This document shows, piece by piece, positions 59,360 through 64,000 of a stretch of DNA of 64,000 bases (positions are counted from its first letter, which is position 1; each line of letters opens with the position of its first letter). The position numbers and the translations under genes were made by a program. The notes beneath the pieces are model-generated. The model had not been told where the DNA came from. It ran no database searches and worked only from the letters and a program-made list of their open reading frames with translations. Origin of the DNA: DTU018 sp003444615 (GTDB lineage: Bacteria > Bacillota > Syntrophomonadia > Syntrophomonadales > Syntrophomonadaceae); the NCBI GenBank assembly GCA_049656905.1, contig JBASMO010000044.1:1-64000 (forward strand), given 5' to 3'.

Positions 59360-59744
59360 AGATCCACTTCGGCAGCGGAAAAAGCCCAGCCTACTGGAGG
59401 ACAGCCTTCTCATACCCCATAATAAACCCTTGACAATAATCAACTCAGTACTTTTGATTATATCTCTTTCCAGGGCTTACAACTCTCCCTCCTTAACGGA
59501 AGGTTAGCCGCTGTTACCGGTGGCTGAGAAACCTTCCGTTAATATTTGAGTTTTATTCCACGATCGATTGTCAGGTATAGGCTCCACTTCACCACCGCTT
59601 TCTTCTAAAGACTCCTATCTTTAATGTATACTGCTACTGGTGTAAAGCTGTCACCACCCTAGGATGATGCTTTGCTCTGAGACCCGGGATACCTGCTGGG
59701 TTAAATAGCCAATAAATAGGGAATATTATCACCAGGAGGTAAAT
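59360..59744 (+). promoter_or_regulatory. 385-bp structured non-coding stretch upstream of the PBP gene
   Basis: No supported gene on either strand. It contains TTGACA at 59430-59435 with a poorly spaced AT-rich -10. A long hairpin lies at 59493-59542: ttaacggaaggtt pairs perfectly with aaccttccgttaa, with an inner agccgc/gtggct stem. Near 59680-59697 there is a segment gacccgggatacctgct that resembles the B12 box of cobalamin riboswitches, preceded by aggatga. The other conserved cobalamin-aptamer blocks are not visible, so the nature of the RNA is open. Confidence 0.4.
59493..59542. repeat. Long inverted repeat in the PBP leader
   Basis: A 13-bp perfect outer stem with an inner six-pair stem forms an extended hairpin. 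There is no U-tract on either side, so it is not an obvious terminator. It is the strongest fold in this gap. Confidence 0.7.
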
Positions 59745-61712
59745 ATGCGCAGAGTAATCACCATCCTAGCCTTGACCTTGCTGCTAGCGGTTACATTAGG
59801 GTTTAGTTTTGACTGGCCGGCAATAAAGATTCCGGAACCCTCCATTGTTTACGATATCAATGGGACCCCTATGCGGGGATTGTCGGAACAAAACCAAATA
59901 AACATATCTTTAGAGGAGATACCGTCCAGCTTTATTGCCGCAGTTATAGCCATAGAGGATAAGAACTTTTACAGCCATCACGGAGTGGATTTCACCGGAA
60001 TTTTGCGCGCCTTATACACTAATATCCGCCAGGGTAAAGTGGCTGCAGGAGGCAGTACTATCACCCAACAAACTGCTAAAAATTTATTTTTAACCAATGA
60101 GCGTACACTAACCCGTAAAATAAAGGAACTGTTTTACGCTATACAGTTGGAAAGACAGTACAGCAAAGATGAGATACTCACTATGTACTGCAATACTATC
60201 TATTTTGGTCAGGGAGCTTATGGAGTGGAAGTGGCGGCCCGGACTTTTTTCGGTAAACACGCCCGGGAGCTCACCTTGGCTGAGTCTGCTCTTCTGGCAG
60301 GATTGCCCCAGAGGCCCAGTGGCTACAATCCTTATGTTAATGCAGAAGCGGCTCAAAACCGGCAGAAAATGGTATTAAACCGGATGGTGGAAGAAAGTAT
60401 GATAACGGCTGTGGAAAGAGATAAAGCCTTACAGCAGGAATTGGTTTATTACCGGTCAACCTATATGGGCGGAGATGCCCCCTATTTTATGGCTATGGTT
60501 AAGGACTACCTGATTGAAAAATATGGAGAAAGAATGGTATTTCAGGGAGGGCTGCGTGTTTATACAACCTTGGATCTCAATTTACAGCAGGCCGCTAACC
60601 AAGCTTATAATCAAGGTACTAAGGATTGGGATCCCCAACTTCAGTTAGCATTAGTAGCTCTTGATACCCGGAACGGTCAAATAAGGGCTTTAATAGGGGG
60701 ACGTGATTATGCTGCTTCCAGCTATAATCGAGCTTATGCCAGGCGCCAACCAGGTTCAACATTTAAACCCTTTATGTATTCCCTCGCTATTGAAAGAGGA
60801 TTTTCCGCTGCGGATCAAATTCAATGTGAAGAAGTGGAGTTTGAATTAGTAAACGGAGATATTTATAAGCCCACCGATTATGGCAGTGAGCCCTACCATT
60901 GGCGGGCCTTCACCCTGAAAGAGGCAGTAATGATATCGGATAATGTAGTAGCCGTCCAGGTTAATCATATTCTGGGTCCCAAAGAAACCGCGGCTCATGC
61001 TGAAAAGTTCGGTTTTTCAGATTTACAGCCAGTTTTATCCTTGCCCTTAGGATCCAATGAGGTTACCCCAGTTAGTATGGCTGCTGCCTATGCAGTGTTC
61101 GCCAATCAAGGCATATATAATGAGCCGGTCTATATACTGCGGGTGGAAAATGCCCAGGGAACTGTTTTAGAAGAATATCAAGCCGCCCCCCAACAAATCA
61201 TTTCACCTGAGAATGCCTACATAATCAATAATATGCTCCAAGGGGTAATGGATTCTGGTGGTACCGGCCACCATTTAAGAAATACTATTGGTACTATACC
61301 AGCTGCAGGCAAAACCGGTACTACTGATGAGTTTAAGGATGCCTGGTTTGTGGGTTATACTCCTCGTATTTGCTGTGCGGTCTGGGTTGGATATGATCGC
61401 AACAAGAACGTTAGTTCGACAGGCGGGGTACTGGCTGGTCCCATATGGGCAAATTTTATTGCCCGGACAGCTGATCTATATGGCCCGGCCGATTTTACCA
61501 AGCCTGACCAGGTGCAGATAATTAATATCTGTTTGGACAGTGGGCAGGTGGCCACCCAAGGGTGCTCGAGAACTAGCCCCATGGCGTTTGCCAAAGGTAC
61601 CGAACCTGCTGGTATCTGTTATTATCATGCCAAGGGTTGGGAATGGCTTTTACCCGAACCCGATGCTCATGAAGACAATGAGCCTTGGTGGGAGAAATGG
61701 ACTCCCTGGTAA
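59745..61712 (+). CDS. Class A penicillin-binding protein (PBP1A family)
   Basis: 655 residues with a short cytoplasmic start and a membrane anchor (about 4-22). The GT51 glycosyltransferase domain has catalytic E71 in EDKNFYSHHGVDFTG, and GGSTITQQTAKN and KIKELFYAIQLE. The transpeptidase domain has S338-T-F-K341, S398-D-N400 and KTGTT. It polymerises and cross-links peptidoglycan. The C-terminal segment has several Cys (ICLDSGQVATQGCSRTSPMA). ATG 59745 follows caccaggagg. A PBP2D-like sporulation role is possible. Confidence 0.93.
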   Translation: MRRVITILALTLLLAVTLGFSFDWPAIKIPEPSIVYDINGTPMRGLSEQNQINISLEEIPSSFIAAVIAIEDKNFYSHHGVDFTGILRALYTNIRQGKVAAGGSTITQQTAKNLFLTNERTLTRKIKELFYAIQLERQYSKDEILTMYCNTIYFGQGAYGVEVAARTFFGKHARELTLAESALLAGLPQRPSGYNPYVNAEAAQNRQKMVLNRMVEESMITAVERDKALQQELVYYRSTYMGGDAPYFMAMVKDYLIEKYGERMVFQGGLRVYTTLDLNLQQAANQAYNQGTKDWDPQLQLALVALDTRNGQIRALIGGRDYAASSYNRAYARRQPGSTFKPFMYSLAIERGFSAADQIQCEEVEFELVNGDIYKPTDYGSEPYHWRAFTLKEAVMISDNVVAVQVNHILGPKETAAHAEKFGFSDLQPVLSLPLGSNEVTPVSMAAAYAVFANQGIYNEPVYILRVENAQGTVLEEYQAAPQQIISPENAYIINNMLQGVMDSGGTGHHLRNTIGTIPAAGKTGTTDEFKDAWFVGYTPRICCAVWVGYDRNKNVSSTGGVLAGPIWANFIARTADLYGPADFTKPDQVQIINICLDSGQVATQGCSRTSPMAFAKGTEPAGICYYHAKGWEWLLPEPDAHEDNEPWWEKWTPW

Positions 61713-61731
61713 AAAGGAGCACTCACGGAGA

Positions 61732-61851
61732 TTAAACCCCTTCATCTTGACCCCCAGAATCGATTTCCACAGCCATGACTCCTTCATTTGCTTTTACCTG
61801 CACTGTAAAATTACATTGTGCTCCGGTAGGTAGTAGAAAGACATAGAACAT
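61732..61851 (-). CDS. Possible 39-residue minus-strand small protein
   Basis: A short frame on the minus strand reads MFYVFLLPTGAQCNF, TVQVKANEGVMAVEI, then DSGGQDEGV. It starts with ATG behind taaggaaa nine bases upstream and uses codons like those of its neighbours. No homologue is recognised. It fills most of the gap between the PBP gene and azlC, antisense to both transcripts. The evidence is limited to the SD, start and composition. Confidence 0.35.
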   Translation of the reverse strand: MFYVFLLPTGAQCNFTVQVKANEGVMAVEIDSGGQDEGV

Positions 61852-61908
61852 GATACAATTTCCTTAAAAATGTTAAGAAAACCTGTTGAATTTTGAAAAG
61901 GAGCTATC

Positions 61909-62598
61909 ATGGACCGTGTTGAATTAACAGTCGGAGTAAAAGATGCTGTACCCATTGTACTTGGTTACTTACCACTGGGATTTGCCTTCGGAGTTTTAGC
62001 TAGTCAAGCTGGTATGACGGTTATACAGGCTACGGCGATGTCGGTTCTGTGTTTTACCGGAGCTGGACAGTACATTGCCCTAGGAGTCATTCAGGTTCAA
62101 GGGGCGATTATAACTGCAGTCATAGCTAATCTTTTAGTGAATGTACGCTATTTTCTCTTTACGACATCTATGGTTCCCTTTCTTAAAAACCATGTGAATC
62201 CTGTTATTGCTTCTATATTGTCATACGGGGTTACTGATGAGACCTATGCCGTGGCCATTAACAGGTATCAGAACCATCCTCCCACATCTGCTTATATGGC
62301 AGGACTTAACATCACTGCCCACCTGGGATGGATCAGCAGTACTGTCCTGGGAGCAGTACTTGGTTCCATGGTAACCAACACTGACCAATTTGGATTAGCT
62401 TTTGCTCTGCCTGCCATGTACATTTGTTTGTTGGTGCTGTTAATCACCAAAAAATCGGATGTTTTAATTGCTCTGGTCTCAGCTATATTATGTCTGGTCA
62501 TTGGTTATATATGGCCCTGGTCCATGGAAAACATGTTTAATATGGTTATTGCCACTATAGCAGCGGCAACTCTGGGGGTGATGATCCGTGAGTTCTGA
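61909..62598 (+). CDS. azlC: Branched-chain amino acid exporter, large subunit AzlC
   Basis: 229 residues with about six to seven membrane helices and the AzlC signatures VPIVLGYLPLGFAFGVLA, CFTGAGQYIALGVI, NLLVNVRYFLFTTSMVPFL and GVTDETYAVAINRY. AzlC and AzlD form an exporter for branched-chain amino acids and analogues. ATG 61909 follows aaaaggagctatc. An extended -10 sequence (tgaTACAAT, 61851-61859) lies about 50 bases upstream without a clear -35. Confidence 0.92.
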   Translation: MDRVELTVGVKDAVPIVLGYLPLGFAFGVLASQAGMTVIQATAMSVLCFTGAGQYIALGVIQVQGAIITAVIANLLVNVRYFLFTTSMVPFLKNHVNPVIASILSYGVTDETYAVAINRYQNHPPTSAYMAGLNITAHLGWISSTVLGAVLGSMVTNTDQFGLAFALPAMYICLLVLLITKKSDVLIALVSAILCLVIGYIWPWSMENMFNMVIATIAAATLGVMIREF

Positions 62599-62914
62599 GG
62601 CTATATGGATTACTATTATTGGGGTTTCACTAGCCACTTTGATACCGCGGATACTGCCAGTGGCACTTTTTTCGGGCTTTGAATTCCCCAAAATCGTAAT
62701 TAAGTGGCTTTCCTATGTTGCTCCAGCTGTATTGGGAGCTTTGACCGCTTTGAGTATTCTTGCCCCCGCAGGGGAATTGCATATATCGGTGAGCAACCTA
62801 TATATCTGGGCTTTTATTCCGACTTTGTTAGTAGCTATAAAGACCCGCAGTCTATTTTTAACCCTATCGGTAGGAATTGCAGCCATGGCCATACTATATA
62901 ATGTGATAATGTGA
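62588..62914 (+). CDS. azlD: Branched-chain amino acid exporter, small subunit AzlD
   Basis: 108 residues with three to four membrane helices: IWITIIGVSLATLIPRILPV, WLSYVAPAVLGALTALSIL and LVAIKTRSLFLTLSVGI. It partners AzlC. The start is GTG 62588, overlapping the end of azlC by 11 bases, with gggggtgatgat upstream. Confidence 0.9.
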   Translation: MSSEAIWITIIGVSLATLIPRILPVALFSGFEFPKIVIKWLSYVAPAVLGALTALSILAPAGELHISVSNLYIWAFIPTLLVAIKTRSLFLTLSVGIAAMAILYNVIM

Positions 62915-62981
62915 CCCTGTAAATGCACCTGGGCAGGAATTGTTGGTTAATTGGGGAAATTAGCATTAATGGAGACATAGA

Positions 62982-63812
62982 ATGGATGTATGTATCACAA
63001 TTTTAGTGGAAAACACAACCCCTGTCCCTGGCTTGCTGGGTGAATATGGTTTCTCCGCCCTAATAGAGGTGGATGGGAAGCGATTTTTGTTTGATACAGG
63101 GAGCGGGGCGGCAGTTATTCAAAACGCCAAAACTTTGGGTATTGATTTATCGAGTATCGAGGCATTAGTTATAAGTCATGGTCATTTTGATCATACCGGC
63201 AGTGTTTTAAAGCTGTTACCGGAGTTGAAAAAGCCTATTGTATATGCCCATTCCGGAATATTTTCCCGGCATCTAGCCCAAGTCGGGCCAAATCAGACCC
63301 GTTATATAGGGGCCTCGTTTTCAAAAGAGGATCTTGCCGCGGTGGGAGCGGAATTCGTTGCTACCGACGGTTTTACCAAACTGACAAACAACATATATCT
63401 AACCGGAACAATCCCACGCTTAACTGATTATGAAGATTCAGGAGGACCCTTTATAAAGGAGGTTGATGGTGAGTTAATACCTGATATCATCGAGGATGAT
63501 ATGGCCATGGTGATCGATCATCCCGGCGGCTTAATCATTGTCAGTGGTTGTGCCCATGCAGGCATGATCAACATGATCGATTATGCAATTCAGAGTACTG
63601 GTAACAACAAGGTCTTAGCTTTTATAGGAGGAACCCATCTGATTAGCGCTAATAAAAAGCGACTTGAGAAAACGGTGGCTGATTTAAAGCGAATAAATCC
63701 TACTAAACTAATTGTGTGTCATTGTACCGGTTTTGCGGCTACCAGTCATTTGGCATATGAATTACCATCAATCACTATAAAAGGTGAAACCGGTATGGTA
63801 TTTCAATTTTAA
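62982..63812 (+). CDS. Metallo-beta-lactamase-fold hydrolase (MptA/RFA-P synthase-like subfamily)
   Basis: 276 residues with the MBL motif HGHFDHTG (SHGHFDHTGSVLKLLPEL), an early Asp in LFDTGSG, a later His in VSGCAHAGMINMIDYA, and C-terminal HCTGFAA. This layout (CITILVENTT... start, VSGCxHxG) is that of the MBL subfamily often annotated as 7,8-dihydropterin-6-methyl-4-aminobenzene-phosphate synthase-like. The substrate in bacteria is not known. ATG 62982 has only a weak SD (ggagacatag). Confidence 0.85.
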   Translation: MDVCITILVENTTPVPGLLGEYGFSALIEVDGKRFLFDTGSGAAVIQNAKTLGIDLSSIEALVISHGHFDHTGSVLKLLPELKKPIVYAHSGIFSRHLAQVGPNQTRYIGASFSKEDLAAVGAEFVATDGFTKLTNNIYLTGTIPRLTDYEDSGGPFIKEVDGELIPDIIEDDMAMVIDHPGGLIIVSGCAHAGMINMIDYAIQSTGNNKVLAFIGGTHLISANKKRLEKTVADLKRINPTKLIVCHCTGFAATSHLAYELPSITIKGETGMVFQF

Positions 63813-63829
63813 TAGGGGGATTAAAACCT

Positions 63830-64000
63830 TTGAAGAGTATGTACCGCTTAAAACCTAGGGATTTAAGAAAGTCCTGCAATCCCAAAAGCCTCAAGTTTGA
63901 AACTACTAAAGAGCTACTTCCCTTAAAGGGGATTATTGGTCAGGATAGAGCCCTGCGGTCCTTAGAATTTGCACTTACTATCGATCATCAGGGGTATAAT
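63830..64000 (+). CDS. Lon-like ATP-dependent protease, N-terminal fragment
   Basis: The frame is open from TTG 63830 to the end of the window (57 codons) and continues beyond it. It reads MYRLKPRDLRKSCNPKSLKF, then LLPLKGIIGQDRALRSLEFA and LTIDHQGYN. This is the N terminus of the Lon-related AAA+ protease family whose next segment would be the Walker A loop. aggggga lies upstream; ATG 63839 is an alternative start. Confidence 0.75.
   Translation, partial: MKSMYRLKPRDLRKSCNPKSLKFETTKELLPLKGIIGQDRALRSLEFALTIDHQGYN

Noticed and set aside
59680..59697. Full cobalamin riboswitch upstream of the PBP gene
   Set aside because: Only the B12-box-like 3' segment is visible. The GGGAA/GGTG core and P1 partner are missing, and a PBP is not a usual target.
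1..64000. CRISPR arrays, insertion sequences, prophage, tRNA or rRNA genes
   Set aside because: No regularly spaced repeats, transposase or phage-like reading frames, or recognisable cloverleaf or rRNA sequences were seen on either strand.

Overview
The window is one continuous stretch of a Clostridia-type (Firmicutes) chromosome. The gene order and content are those of an endospore-forming, flagellated, anaerobic-type bacterium. It has a PolC-type replicase, a FliY/CheC/CheD Bacillus-like motor and chemotaxis set, an alpha/beta small acid-soluble spore protein, YlxY/YmxH/DacF-type sporulation genes, and many TTG/GTG starts behind strong AGGAGG sites. A Syntrophomonas-like lineage is my best guess, from overall look only. 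Almost everything is on the + strand. No insertion sequence, prophage, CRISPR array, tRNA or rRNA was seen.

Layout. (1) 1-19761: the late half of a fla/che operon. It runs flgE tail, flbD, fliL, fliM, fliY, cheY, fliOPQR, flhB, flhA, flhF, flhG, a PilZ protein, cheB, cheA, cheW, cheC, cheD, the flagellar sigma factor, a FapA-like DUF342 protein and two small proteins. Spacing is tight, often with 1-20 bp overlaps. (2) 19762-31290: rpsB with its own promoter and leader hairpin, then tsf-pyrH-frr-uppS-cdsA-(AI-2E-type permease)-dxr-rseP-ispG-proS and an MgtC-like gene. This is translation factors plus the lipid and isoprenoid precursor block. (3) 31327-43029: polC, then a promoter and the nusA operon rimP-nusA-rnpM-ylxQ-infB-rbfA-nrnA-truB-ribF. 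(4) 43030-50907: rpsO with a structured leader, pnp, then a cell-envelope/sporulation set (VanW-like, YlxY deacetylase, DacF carboxypeptidase, M16 protease), dut, ymxH and a small HTH protein. (5) 50908-57130: guaB, a small MgtC-like protein, a KamA-family aminomutase behind a riboswitch, and a metal-responsive ArsR/P-type ATPase pair. (6) 57131-64000: a short minus-strand island (SASP gene and a gene hidden by an in-frame TGA), then radical SAM, DUF47, PBP1A, azlCD, an MBL-fold protein and the start of a Lon-like protease.

The most noteworthy points are as follows. First, a minus-strand DUF1858-like redox gene (57140-57343) has TGA exactly where the second Cys of its CxxC motif should be, followed by a SECIS-like hairpin. 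It is a probable selenoprotein that ordinary ORF calling misses. Second, a cyclic-di-AMP (ydaO-type) riboswitch precedes a KamA-family enzyme whose two substrate-specificity residues are those of glutamate 2,3-aminomutase, not lysine 2,3-aminomutase. This suggests c-di-AMP control of beta-glutamate osmolyte synthesis. Third, pnp has no ATG/GTG/TTG at its conserved N terminus and probably starts at ATT. Fourth, PolC lacks the 3'-5' exonuclease domain normally inserted in its PHP domain. Fifth, a perfect 35-bp tandem duplication spans the stop codon of the PilZ gene upstream of cheB.

All family assignments come from reading motifs in the translations. No database search was possible. Promoters, terminators and RNA folds were found by eye and are unscored.
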